The notes below the pieces were generated by a model that worked only from the letters and a program-made list of their open reading frames with translations, had not been told where the DNA came from and did no database searches. From contig NZ_JBHTBQ010000019.1 of assembly GCF_042664895.1 (NCBI RefSeq), forward strand, positions 176,240 to 240,239: a DNA stretch of 64,000 nt, in the 5' to 3' direction. Shown here in pieces: positions 50,489 through 59,427 of this stretch. This stretch comes from Iodobacter arcticus. Its GTDB lineage: Bacteria > Pseudomonadota > Gammaproteobacteria > Burkholderiales > Chitinibacteraceae. Position 1 is the first letter of the stretch, and each line of letters opens with the position of its first letter. The position numbers and the translations under genes were made by a program.

Positions 50489-51424
50489 TTAATTTCTACT
50501 GGCAAGGCCGCGTAGTTGATTGTAACGGCCTTGTTTGCCTGCCGCTAAGTAAGCTGGTGCAATGGCTTCTAGCGCGGTGGGCTGCCAGCCTAATTCCGGG
50601 GCAAAGCCTGCGGCATCAATATTATCAACTTGCAGCGAATCTAAATTGTCGTGGCTAAGCGGCGGATTAGGTAATAGGCTCATTAAGCTAGCTTGCACCC
50701 GAGCTAAGGAGTTGGGTAAGGAAATAATTGCGCGACAAACGCCGATGGTTTGTGCTGTATAGGCGACCAGCTCTTTGAGTGTGTAAATCGTTGGGCCAAC
50801 CAGACTAAGTGTTTTGCCGATCAGCGATTTATCTTCTACACCGATGGCAAAGGCTTGCGCCACATCTTGCACCCAAACGGGTTGAAAACGCGTATCTGCA
50901 CCCGCCAAAGGCACGAACGGAGCAATCTTAAGCAGGGAGGCAAACAGGTTGAGAAACTGGTCTTCTTTGCCAAATACCACCGATGGGCGATAAATTGTCC
51001 AGTCTAGGCGGCTGGCTTTTACGCGCGCTTCGGCTTCGCCCTTGCTGCGCTGATACATCGATGGGCCATGGATATCCGCACCCAAGGCGCTCATATGCAG
51101 ATAGCGGTTTACGTTGTGTGCGGTACAGGCTGCGATAATTCTTTCGGTGAGTGTGACATGGGCTTTTTTAAAGCTGGCCTCATTGCCTTGCAAAATCCCG
51201 ACCAAATTAATCACCACATCTTGCCCTGCGATCAGCTGAGTGAGCGCGGCATCGTCATTGATATCGGCACTGACCAAGCTGAGGTAGGGCAAGAGCACTA
51301 AATCGGCACGTTTGTTTTCTCTGTGGCGGGTAGGCAGGGTGACTTCATGTCCTGCTTTTGTCAGCTTGGCTGCCAGTTGCTTACCAATAAATCCGCTACC
51401 ACCGATTAATAATATTTTGGACAT
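50489..51424 (-). CDS. NAD(P)-binding epimerase-like protein, complex I NDUFA9 family
   Basis: 311 residues, atypical short-chain dehydrogenase. Starts MSKILLIGGSGFIGKQLAAKL (NAD(P) loop GGSGFIG), with MYQRSKGEAEARV giving the YxxxK pair and WTIYRPSVVFGKEDQFLN, the signature of NDUFA9-like proteins. Bacterial members are thought to act in quinone or membrane-linked redox; the role here is unknown. It is followed by the RRM gene. Confidence 0.82.
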   Translation of the reverse strand: MSKILLIGGSGFIGKQLAAKLTKAGHEVTLPTRHRENKRADLVLLPYLSLVSADINDDAALTQLIAGQDVVINLVGILQGNEASFKKAHVTLTERIIAACTAHNVNRYLHMSALGADIHGPSMYQRSKGEAEARVKASRLDWTIYRPSVVFGKEDQFLNLFASLLKIAPFVPLAGADTRFQPVWVQDVAQAFAIGVEDKSLIGKTLSLVGPTIYTLKELVAYTAQTIGVCRAIISLPNSLARVQASLMSLLPNPPLSHDNLDSLQVDNIDAAGFAPELGWQPTALEAIAPAYLAAGKQGRYNQLRGLASRN

Positions 51425-51444
51425 GCGAGTCTTCTTTTTGTGAT

Positions 51445-51470
51445 GTAGGGCGGGTGAAACCCGCGAGCAA
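51445..51470 (+). repeat. Family B repeat, half copy
   Basis: GTAGGGCGGGTGAAACCCGC then GAGCAATATT, directly beside the NDUFA9-like start; the inverted half was replaced by family E sequence. Confidence 0.7.
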
Positions 51471-51496
51471 TATTAAAAAGTCAAAAAGATCTTTTT

Positions 51497-51735
51497 AGTG
51501 CCTTCGGCACGTTGATCTAGGTGCGGGATCCCCGCGGGGACTCACTTTCTTGCTTCGCCAAGAAAGTAAGCAAAGAAGGCGACCCCACGAAACACGAAGG
51601 CCCCTGCGCTGCGGACAATCGAGTCGGCGGCGGGCGGGATTGGCTCGTTCCTCGCTCCCTGGCCGAAACCCCGCCCCGCTTGTTCCTCACTCCGGCGTGT
51701 TTCAAGGGGACTTTAAAGCCCTATGCGAAGAGCGC
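51497..51735 (+). repeat. Family E repeat copy 4
   Basis: AGTGCCTTCGGCACGTTGAT, a TTCTTGCTTCGCCAAGAA hairpin (variant loop), CTGCGGACAATCGAGTCGGC and TTCAAGGGGACTTTAAAGCC. Confidence 0.85.
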
Positions 51736-51812
51736 AGTTATTGTCCTTTTTCGTTGTTTGCTAATAAAAAAACTATTGCTTAGCGCCTATGTGCTTGTAT
51801 CCATCCTAAATC

Positions 51813-53711
51813 TTAAGGCGCATCCACAGCCTGGCCACGGCCTGCTACTTTGGCTACGCGCTGTTTTAGCGGCAGGCCTTGGCCTTCAAAGGCGTGGGCG
51901 TAGTGGATGGCGTTGGCCATGACTTTTTTAACGTAATCACGTGTTTCATTAAAAGGAATGGTTTCGATATAGATCACCCCATCCAAGGCCTGATTTGATT
52001 GCCATGCACGCGCTCGGCCGGGGCCTGCGTTATAGCCTGCGGTTGCCAGAATCTGGTTGTCGTCCAGACGCTCCCATATATAGCGTAAATAAAAGGTACC
52101 AAAGCTGATATTGGTCGTTAATTCGTTCACTTCGGATTGATTAAAGTTTTTCTTGCCTAGTTTTCCCGCTACCCATTTGGCCGTGCCGGGCATCAGCTGC
52201 ATTAAGCCACTAGCCCCAACGCCTGAGCGGGCAATACTAATAAAACGGCTTTCTTGCCTCATCAGTCCATAAACCCAAGCCGGATCAATGCCTTCATTTT
52301 TAGCGGCAGGCTCAACCAAATGGAGATAAGGCGTAGGGTAACGCAGTGAAAAATCATGCAGCTGGCGGGTGCGCTCGGCCGAATAAATTGAGCGGTCGTA
52401 CCAGTTTTGCTTGCGCGCTAACTCTGCCGCAGCGAGCAGCTGCTGGTCTGTTAAGCCCTTCATGGCCCAATTCCACTCGCGGATGGCTTCAATACGCCAG
52501 TCCTGATCGATCAGGGCTAACGCGCGCTGCACGCCCGGCATGGCGCGGATTTGCTTGATTTCTGTGTCGTTAGCCTTGTAGCGAATATTGGCCGCTTCCA
52601 TTGTCGGGCCAAGCTCTTCTCTGGCGAGCAGGCCATAAAAATCATGGCTTTCTGCGGCAGCGGCCCATAGCTGATTGGCTTCTATCGTTTTATTCTGGCT
52701 TTTTAAAATCCGCGCCTTCCAATAAAGCCAGGTGCTGGTCTGCTGCTCTTGGGCTGGCAGGGCTTCGATGCGTGTGAGTGTGGTTTCCCAATCAGAAAAA
52801 CGCAGCGCTGCGCGAATCGCCCATGCTCTATCCTCGCTATCCATCCCTGTGCTATCGCCTTTGCTTAGCCAGGCAGAGGCTTGTTCATGTTGTTTTTTTG
52901 CGGCAATCAGGCCGAGCTGCTGCCATGCATAGCGCTGGTCAACGGCGGGTAATTGGCTTTCTATTCCATTGAGTAAGCTTGCCGCTCGATCTGGATTATT
53001 TCGCGCAATGCGGCCCAAGGCATAAATGGCTAGCTCTCGTCCTGCCTGAGTTGACAGAGATTGCTTTGCAAATTGATTTTCTGGATTAGCGGCGAGCGTG
53101 CTGATATTTTTTGCGGTGAATTCGCTAGGATTGCCTGCACGAGCGCCTAGCTGGCGGGCGAGATCGGTGCGATTATCGCTTAGGGCTAAGCGGATACGCG
53201 CCCAAGCATCGGCTTTAGTCAGTTCATTGTTTTCAAATAAGGCATCAAATACGGCGTTGCATGCCTCGCTTTGTGGTTTGGCAGAAAACCAGAGTGGTTT
53301 GGCTTCTGAAAGGGGTGCTGCTTCATTATTTGCTATGGCTGATTGCGCACGTAAGCATTGCAGCTCACCGCTTTTATTATCTAGTTTTGCATATTCAGCA
53401 TTGAAGCTCGCCCAGCTTTTGCGGCGGCCCAGCTCTTTAAGCCATTCGCCACGAAAGCGCTCTATCAGCGGGCTATTGTCGTAGTTTTTTAAAAAACTCT
53501 GCGCATCGCTTTCGCTTACGGTATTGAGCTGGCTGCTGAGCCAGTAATAACGTGGGTACATTTCTAGTGCATCACCATTGCTTGCATCTGCCATTTTGGC
53601 AATGGTGGGTAAGTCCCGGCTGCGGGCTGCCTCACGCAGTAATGATAAATCCAAGCGGGCTTGAGCGCTGGCGGAGAGCGAGAGCGAGGCAATTAATAAA
53701 ATTTTTTTCAT
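51813..53711 (-). CDS. slt: Soluble lytic murein transglycosylase
   Basis: 632 residues, like Slt70. Signal peptide MKKILLIASLSLSASAQA, a long alpha-superhelical U-domain of about 440 residues, then the catalytic domain: YGLMRQESRFISIARSGVGA has the catalytic Glu, followed by GLMQLMPGTAKWVA and ATAGYNAGPGRARAW. It cleaves peptidoglycan to 1,6-anhydromuropeptides in the periplasm. Weak SD. Divergent from the hybrid kinase gene. Confidence 0.93.
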   Translation of the reverse strand: MKKILLIASLSLSASAQARLDLSLLREAARSRDLPTIAKMADASNGDALEMYPRYYWLSSQLNTVSESDAQSFLKNYDNSPLIERFRGEWLKELGRRKSWASFNAEYAKLDNKSGELQCLRAQSAIANNEAAPLSEAKPLWFSAKPQSEACNAVFDALFENNELTKADAWARIRLALSDNRTDLARQLGARAGNPSEFTAKNISTLAANPENQFAKQSLSTQAGRELAIYALGRIARNNPDRAASLLNGIESQLPAVDQRYAWQQLGLIAAKKQHEQASAWLSKGDSTGMDSEDRAWAIRAALRFSDWETTLTRIEALPAQEQQTSTWLYWKARILKSQNKTIEANQLWAAAAESHDFYGLLAREELGPTMEAANIRYKANDTEIKQIRAMPGVQRALALIDQDWRIEAIREWNWAMKGLTDQQLLAAAELARKQNWYDRSIYSAERTRQLHDFSLRYPTPYLHLVEPAAKNEGIDPAWVYGLMRQESRFISIARSGVGASGLMQLMPGTAKWVAGKLGKKNFNQSEVNELTTNISFGTFYLRYIWERLDDNQILATAGYNAGPGRARAWQSNQALDGVIYIETIPFNETRDYVKKVMANAIHYAHAFEGQGLPLKQRVAKVAGRGQAVDAP

Positions 53712-54041
53712 AGTTTTTCGTTATGTATTGAGCAAGCGGCGCTTCAAGCATAACCGAGCCTTGCGGGGATTCGTAGGTCAGTAATTGTAAAAGAGGAAAA
53801 TATTTGTTTTTTACGCCATAAAACCACTACTGGGCTGACGGTTACTGTGAGTATCTGTTTCAGCTCTGCCTTGGCCGTGCGTGGCTTAGATCAGCTTGCT
53901 TTACGTTTGTGTGCTGGTTTTGCCTATTTCTGCATCAGATGGAACGTGGCAGGATGGCTGTTAGCGGTCTAACTTTAAAATTAAGTCTTATCTCGCTGCC
54001 TTGCCGACTACCCTTATCCATTAATCCGGAAGATACCCCTG
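53712..54041. promoter_or_regulatory. Divergent slt / hybrid kinase promoter region
   Basis: 330 bp, free of the repeat families. No clear operator or gene seen; GGAAGA at 54028-54033 is the kinase SD. Confidence 0.4.
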
Positions 54042-57000
54042 ATGCAGCAACGATTTTTCCAAGAGCAAATGGGAAAGCTAACTGCGTTTCAGCGGCGAGC
54101 CGTTTCGTTTGTACTGTTGATTGCAGGCTGGCTAGCGATTGCTTTTTTCTCAAACGAGGCTGGCAGCGTACCGATTTTGCTAGGTTTGATCTGGCTTGTG
54201 GTTTTATGGCTACTGATTCAGCGTAAGCAAATAAGCGGCCTACAGAAACAGATAAAACAGCGGATGGAGCAGCAGGCGCTGTTAATTGAAAAAAATGAAC
54301 GGCTTAGTAGTGCAGAGCAGGCGATTGAGCGTGCTTGTTTTGAGGCGGAAGTGGCTCATCAGCAAGTCGTAGAAATGTCGAATGCCCTGCCTTTGGTGGT
54401 TTTTCAAATGCAGGCCCATCAAGATGGAACGCATTTTTATAACTTTATTAACCAAAGGGTAGAACAGGTGCTGGGGGTTTCTGCTGAGGATCTAAATATC
54501 GATCCTGAGCTGCGCTGGCGCTATGTGCACGATGACGATAAAGCATTTGCACAAAATACGGTTCGGGATGAATCGGCCAGAATTTGCGCAGGGCAAAAAG
54601 CGAATACCATTGAAATGACAGTTCGCGTTTTGCTGCAAGAACAATTGCACTGGGTCTTATTTAGCTGTTGTCCTTCTTCACCTCTGCCCGATGGCTCGGT
54701 GATTTGGAATGGCTATTACCAGGATATCACCGAGCGGAAATATGCCGAAGACGAGCTTCGTGAAAGTGAAGCCTATAATAAAATGCTATTTCAAGAATCG
54801 CACCGGCCTTTGGTGGTGCACGATCCTCAGGCCAATGGCTTTATTGATTGCAATGAAGCCGCGGTTAAAATTTATGGCTTTGCCAGTAAAGAAGAATTAT
54901 TAGGTAAAACGCCACTCGATGTTTCTGCGCCTTTTCAATATGACGGTACAGATACTAAAACGGCGATGGAGCGGCAAGATCACTCGGCGCTTGAACATGG
55001 CATTGAGGCGTTTGAATGGCGGCATCAGCGGGCAAATGGCGAAATATGGGACGCCATGGTTTATTTAATGCTCTTTAATTATCATGGCCGACAATTATTG
55101 CAATTTACGCTGGATGATATTACTGAGCGCAAACGCGCTGAAAGAAAAATCCTGTTTAATCGTTATGTGGTAGAAAATGCAGGCGCCATGCTATGGCTTG
55201 ATGCAGAGACTGCACAAATACAATATGTAAATCAAGCCGCAATTGAATATCTGGGTTATTCGGCAGAGCAATGCCTGACGCTTACCGTGCCAGATATTGA
55301 TCCTGATTTTGATTTAGATCGTTATCATGGCGCTGTGCAGGCATTGCGTGAATCGGGTAAGCCAAATACCTTTGAAACACGGCACCTCTGCGCAGATGGG
55401 CGGATTCTTAATGTAGAAATCACTGCTTCTCTAGTTGAAGATGATGAAAGAATGCTGGTTATTGCAAGTAGTAAAGATATTACTTCGCAAAAAAAAGCAG
55501 AAGCCGCCATGCTGCGCGCTAAAGAAATAGCGGAAGATGCCACGCAAATGAAATCTGATTTCTTGGCGAATATGAGCCATGAAATCCGTACGCCCATGAA
55601 TGCGATTATTGGTCTTAGTCATTTAGCGCTTAAAACCGAGCTTAATTCTCGGCAATTAGATTATTTAAAAAAAATACAGCAATCAGGCCAGCACCTACTG
55701 GGCATTATTAATGATGTATTGGATTTTTCTAAAATAGAAGCGGGTAAATTAACCGTAGAGCAAAGTGAGTTTAATTTAGATACACTATTAGATAATGTAG
55801 CAAATCTTGTTTCTGAAAAAGCCTATGCAAAAAATCTGGAATTGATTTTTGATGTAGGCGTGGATGTGCCGATTAATTTAATAGGCGATTCATTACGCTT
55901 AAGCCAGATCTTAATTAATTATGCAAATAATGCGGTGAAATTTACCGAGCAGGGTGAGATTGATATTCTTATTCGGCTGCGTGAATCCACCGATGGCGAA
56001 GTGCTGTTGTATTTTGCAGTGCAAGACACAGGCATTGGCCTGACAGCAGAGCAGGTGAGCCGACTGTTTCAAAGTTTTCAGCAGGCAGATACCTCTACAT
56101 CGCGCAAATACGGCGGCACGGGTTTAGGTTTGGCCATTTCCAAAAAGCTGGCTGAGCTGATGGGGGGCGAAGTGGGCGTGAGTAGTGAGTTTGGTCAGGG
56201 CTCTACTTTTTGGTTTACGGCCAGATTAGGGGTAAGCACCAGCCTAGGGCGTGCTTTGCCTGCGCGTGATTTGCACTCTTTACGTGTGCTGGTGGTGGAT
56301 GACAATCAGAGCGCCCGCGTGGTGCTGGCCGATATGCTCAGCAGTATGCATTTTATTGTGAGTAAGGCGGCATCTGGTGCTGCTGCTCTTGATGCGGTGA
56401 CACAGGCGGCGGGCACTCAGCCTTTTGATATTATTTTGCTCGATTGGCAAATGCCGGGCATGACAGGGATAGAAGCGGCTGAATTGATTCAAGCCTTAGG
56501 GCTAGAGCCCGCACCGCGTCTTGTGATGGTGACGGCCTATGGCCGGGAAGATGTGTTGGAGCAGTGTAAAGCGATGGGGATTGAGTATGTTTTGATTAAG
56601 CCCATCAATGCTTCTTTGATGTTCGATACCTTGATGCATCTTTTGGGTGAGCCGCATTCCGAGTCGTATATACAGGGCAATTCAGCCCTGCTTTTGAGTA
56701 ATTTAACGGCCATTCAGGGCGCGCGGGTTTTATTGGCTGAAGATAATTTAATTAATCAAATGGTGGCAGCCGAGCTACTCAGAGATGCGGGCCTTGTGGT
56801 GGAGATTGCGGCAAATGGCCGTATTGCTTTGGAAATGGCGCAGGCTCAGCCCTACGATATTGTCTTGATGGATATGCAAATGCCTGAAGTCAATGGCATT
56901 GAGGCCACTTATGCTTTACGTGCTTTGCCTGCATTAGCTAGGCTGCCGATTGTGGCGATGACGGCCAATGCTATGCAGGTAGATAGAGAACGCTGCCTTG

Positions 57001-57512
57001 AAGCGGGTATGGTTGATTTTATTAGCAAGCCCATCGAGCCTGAGGCTTTGTTTAAAACGCTGCTGCGCTGGATTAAACCTCAGCAGGGCATTGCAGCCGC
57101 TCAAGCTGAGCCAGTCAGCCAGCTGCCTGAACAAATATTAGGTTTAGATAGGGTGGCAGGTATGCGCCATGTGCTGGGTAAAGAAGATCACTACATTGCC
57201 ATGTTGCAAGGCTTTAGCCTTCAGCAAGCTCATGCAGGGCTTGAAATACGAGCCGCGCTCGATCAGGGTGATTCAATAAGGGCCGAGCGCCTAGCGCATA
57301 CTTTAAAAGGGTTTGCTGACAATATCGGGGCGGCTAGCTTGCGGCGTGTGGCTGCTGCGGTAGAAGAGGGGATTCAGCAAGGCTCACTACGGGATGAAAC
57401 CTTATCAGTGTTGCAAGCATCATTGGCGAAGCAGATTGCGGCGATTAAGGCGGCGTTGCCCGACACCTCTTCAAGTAATAACAGTGGGGACAATTTTGAC
57501 TTTCTGGCGTGA
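54042..57512 (+). CDS. Hybrid sensor histidine kinase with PAS, two REC and HPt domains
   Basis: 1156 residues. Two TM helices near residues 22-60, a short coiled coil, three PAS-like domains (about 105-480; each followed by a DITERK-like end), HisKA with NMSHEIRTPMNAIIGLSHLA (His near 513), an ATPase domain (DTGIGLTAEQ, KYGGTGLGLAISKKL), REC1 (VLVVDDNQSARVVLADML; Asp in LLDWQMPGMTG near 800), REC2 (LLAEDNLINQMVAAELL; Asp in LMDMQMPEVNG near 942) and a C-terminal HPt with LAHTLKGFADNIGA. A full phosphorelay is thus in one protein, like BarA/ArcB. No response regulator is adjacent, so its output partner is encoded elsewhere. The periplasmic portion is very short, so it likely senses membrane or cytosolic signals. 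Confidence 0.9.
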   Translation: MQQRFFQEQMGKLTAFQRRAVSFVLLIAGWLAIAFFSNEAGSVPILLGLIWLVVLWLLIQRKQISGLQKQIKQRMEQQALLIEKNERLSSAEQAIERACFEAEVAHQQVVEMSNALPLVVFQMQAHQDGTHFYNFINQRVEQVLGVSAEDLNIDPELRWRYVHDDDKAFAQNTVRDESARICAGQKANTIEMTVRVLLQEQLHWVLFSCCPSSPLPDGSVIWNGYYQDITERKYAEDELRESEAYNKMLFQESHRPLVVHDPQANGFIDCNEAAVKIYGFASKEELLGKTPLDVSAPFQYDGTDTKTAMERQDHSALEHGIEAFEWRHQRANGEIWDAMVYLMLFNYHGRQLLQFTLDDITERKRAERKILFNRYVVENAGAMLWLDAETAQIQYVNQAAIEYLGYSAEQCLTLTVPDIDPDFDLDRYHGAVQALRESGKPNTFETRHLCADGRILNVEITASLVEDDERMLVIASSKDITSQKKAEAAMLRAKEIAEDATQMKSDFLANMSHEIRTPMNAIIGLSHLALKTELNSRQLDYLKKIQQSGQHLLGIINDVLDFSKIEAGKLTVEQSEFNLDTLLDNVANLVSEKAYAKNLELIFDVGVDVPINLIGDSLRLSQILINYANNAVKFTEQGEIDILIRLRESTDGEVLLYFAVQDTGIGLTAEQVSRLFQSFQQADTSTSRKYGGTGLGLAISKKLAELMGGEVGVSSEFGQGSTFWFTARLGVSTSLGRALPARDLHSLRVLVVDDNQSARVVLADMLSSMHFIVSKAASGAAALDAVTQAAGTQPFDIILLDWQMPGMTGIEAAELIQALGLEPAPRLVMVTAYGREDVLEQCKAMGIEYVLIKPINASLMFDTLMHLLGEPHSESYIQGNSALLLSNLTAIQGARVLLAEDNLINQMVAAELLRDAGLVVEIAANGRIALEMAQAQPYDIVLMDMQMPEVNGIEATYALRALPALARLPIVAMTANAMQVDRERCLEAGMVDFISKPIEPEALFKTLLRWIKPQQGIAAAQAEPVSQLPEQILGLDRVAGMRHVLGKEDHYIAMLQGFSLQQAHAGLEIRAALDQGDSIRAERLAHTLKGFADNIGAASLRRVAAAVEEGIQQGSLRDETLSVLQASLAKQIAAIKAALPDTSSSNNSGDNFDFLA

Positions 57513-57622
57513 TTCGTTTGCTTGCTGCTCTAAGCCTTGCCATATTTAATAAATCAATGCGCTATGAGCCGGCTAGTGCATTGCCTAATCGCCTATGCAA
57601 ATAACAAAAAAGGGCTAGAGTG

Positions 57623-57796
57623 TAATGCCGTTCACTTAAGGTGTTTTGGTTTTGCTTCCCCCTTAGAAAAGGGGGATTGAGGGGGATTTGCCTTGAGTTT
57701 TTTGCTTATTTTAAGCCCAACATCAACTGTAAATCCCCCCTAGCCCCCCTTTACAAAGGGGGAACTCAAACAAAACCGCTTAAGTGAACGGCATTA
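57623..57796. mobile_element. MITE-like insertion with 18-bp inverted ends and 11-bp flanking duplication
   Basis: TAATGCCGTTCACTTAAG (57623-57640) and CTTAAGTGAACGGCATTA (57779-57796) are perfect inverted repeats. GGGCTAGAGTG flanks the element directly on both sides (57612-57622 and 57797-57807), a clean target duplication. The core is the third family C hairpin. It has no ORF, so it would need a transposase in trans. Confidence 0.85.
57653..57767 (+). repeat. Family C repeat copy 3
   Basis: GCTTCCCCCTTAGAAAAGGG and inverted AAATCCCCCCTAGCCCCCCT then ACAAAGGGGGAAC, nested in the 57623-57796 element. Confidence 0.85.
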
Positions 57797-58035
57797 GGGC
57801 TAGAGTGTGAATTTAAACGCGCTTTATAGCCACGCTCAGATGCAAATCAATTCCTGTGTCATCTAAAATAAACATAAATCAACCACTACGAATGCGGGCT
57901 CAGAAAGTGTGCTAGCGATTGTGCATTCTTTGCCAAGTGATTAATCATGCCTGATTTGCTGGCTCCCTTTCTCCCGAGACAGGCTAAAAGCAAGTAGAAT
58001 CAGGGCGTTTAAGAATAAAAAACGAGAATGGGAAT

Positions 58036-58932
58036 ATGCTGACTTTCCAAGAAATTCTGCTCACGCTGCAAAACTATTGGGGCCGTAATGGCTGCGCCTT
58101 GTTGCAGCCTTACGATATTGAAGTAGGTGCGGGTACCTTTCATACCGCAACATTTCTGCGAGCCCTTGGCCCGGAGCCTTGGAATGCCGCCTATGTGCAG
58201 CCTTCACGCCGACCTAAAGACGGCCGTTACGGTGAAAACCCGAACCGCTTGCAGCACTATTATCAATTTCAGGTGGCTTTAAAGCCGTCACCAGACAATA
58301 TCCAAGATTTGTATTTGGGTAGTCTGCGCGAGCTGGGTATTGATACCAGCGTGCACGATATTCGCTTTGTAGAAGACGATTGGGAAAGTCCGAGCTTGGG
58401 TGCTTGGGGGCTGGGTTGGGAAGTCTGGCTGAACGGGATGGAAGTCACCCAGTTCACCTATTTCCAACAGGTTGGCGGTATTGATTGCAAGCCGGTATTG
58501 GGCGAGATCACTTACGGCGTTGAGCGTTTGGCCATGTATTTGCAAGGCGTAGAAAACGTTTACGACTTGGTATGGACAGTTTATCCAAACGGCCAGAAAG
58601 TGACTTACGGCGATATTTACCATCAAAATGAAGTAGAACAATCGACTTACAATTTTGAACACGCCAATGTGCCGCTGCTGCTTGATTTATTCAATAAATT
58701 TGAGAGCGAAGCAGCTCGCCTGATGGAAGTCAATTTAGCATTGCCAGGCTACGAGATGGTGATGAAGTGCTCGCATGTGTTTAATTTGCTGGATGCCCGT
58801 GGTGCGATTTCGGTGACCGAGCGCGCTGCTTATATTGGCCGTGTGCGTACGCTGTCACGTTTGGTGGCCCGCGCCTATTACGACTCGCGTGAAGCTTTGG
58901 GCTTTCCTATGTGCCAAGTGACTACGGCTTAA
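58036..58932 (+). CDS. glyQ: Glycyl-tRNA synthetase alpha subunit
   Basis: 298 residues, the catalytic subunit of the bacterial alpha2-beta2 GlyRS. Begins MLTFQEILLTLQNYWGRNGC; ALLQPYDIEVGAGTFH, YVQPSRRPKDGRYGENPNR and GWEVWLNGMEVTQFTYFQQ are diagnostic. Followed in the same operon by a lipoprotein gene and glyS. Confidence 0.97.
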   Translation: MLTFQEILLTLQNYWGRNGCALLQPYDIEVGAGTFHTATFLRALGPEPWNAAYVQPSRRPKDGRYGENPNRLQHYYQFQVALKPSPDNIQDLYLGSLRELGIDTSVHDIRFVEDDWESPSLGAWGLGWEVWLNGMEVTQFTYFQQVGGIDCKPVLGEITYGVERLAMYLQGVENVYDLVWTVYPNGQKVTYGDIYHQNEVEQSTYNFEHANVPLLLDLFNKFESEAARLMEVNLALPGYEMVMKCSHVFNLLDARGAISVTERAAYIGRVRTLSRLVARAYYDSREALGFPMCQVTTA

Positions 58933-58942
58933 GGTGATATCG

Positions 58943-59422
58943 ATGATCCGCTATCTGCTGTTGATTACTCTTTTGGCTGGCTGTGGGAAATTTGAAGATG
59001 AGGTTTACGGCCCGCTTGAAGTTCCAAAAGAAGGCGATTGGCGTAGTTATGGCACGATGGCGGATTATGAAATGCTGGTCGATGTGAAATCGATTACGCA
59101 CGACGATGATTACGCACCCACCAAGTACACCTATGTTTGGTTACAGCAGAAGTTTAATGAAGATCAAACTGATGAAATAACCAAAAAGAAATATCGCTTA
59201 AAGTATTCACGTCATGCCATTGATTGCCCGTCCAAAAAAATGGCGGGTGTTTTAAGCGATTTGCGTGATGAGGAAAACGAGCAGGTGGCACGTTACGATA
59301 TTCCGGGTTTTCAGTGGGAATTCGATGAGCCGCCCGCTAATAGCTTTGGCGGTGATTTTGTTCGCCAAGTTTGTAAAATCATGGCCGAGAAAGAAGCTAA
59401 AGCTAAATTAGAAGAGAATTAA
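58943..59422 (+). CDS. Lipoprotein with surface-adhesin-E-like domain
   Basis: 159 residues. Lipobox LLAG-Cys14 follows a short hydrophobic signal, so it is a predicted lipoprotein; no Asp at +2, favouring the outer membrane. The mature part has a conserved-looking core (DWRSYGTMADYEMLVDVKSI; YVWLQQKF; CPSKKMAG) like small betaproteobacterial lipoproteins with an adhesin-E/CNP1-like fold. Function unknown. It lies between glyQ and glyS with gaps of 10 and 5 bp. AAGGTGAT precedes the ATG at 58943; a GTG at 58934 is the alternative. Confidence 0.75.
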   Translation: MIRYLLLITLLAGCGKFEDEVYGPLEVPKEGDWRSYGTMADYEMLVDVKSITHDDDYAPTKYTYVWLQQKFNEDQTDEITKKKYRLKYSRHAIDCPSKKMAGVLSDLRDEENEQVARYDIPGFQWEFDEPPANSFGGDFVRQVCKIMAEKEAKAKLEEN

Positions 59423-59427
59423 TCCCC

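Larger units (their letters stand above)
51425..51812. other. Repeat-filled gap between the NDUFA9-like gene and slt
   Basis: Holds a family B half copy (51445-51470) and a full family E copy (51497-51735). No gene supported. Confidence 0.65.
57513..58035. other. Gap between hybrid kinase and glyQ with an inserted element
   Basis: 523 bp. The main content is the 57623-57796 element. The remaining 240 bp before glyQ should carry its promoter; no riboswitch or T-box-like leader was recognised. Confidence 0.5.
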
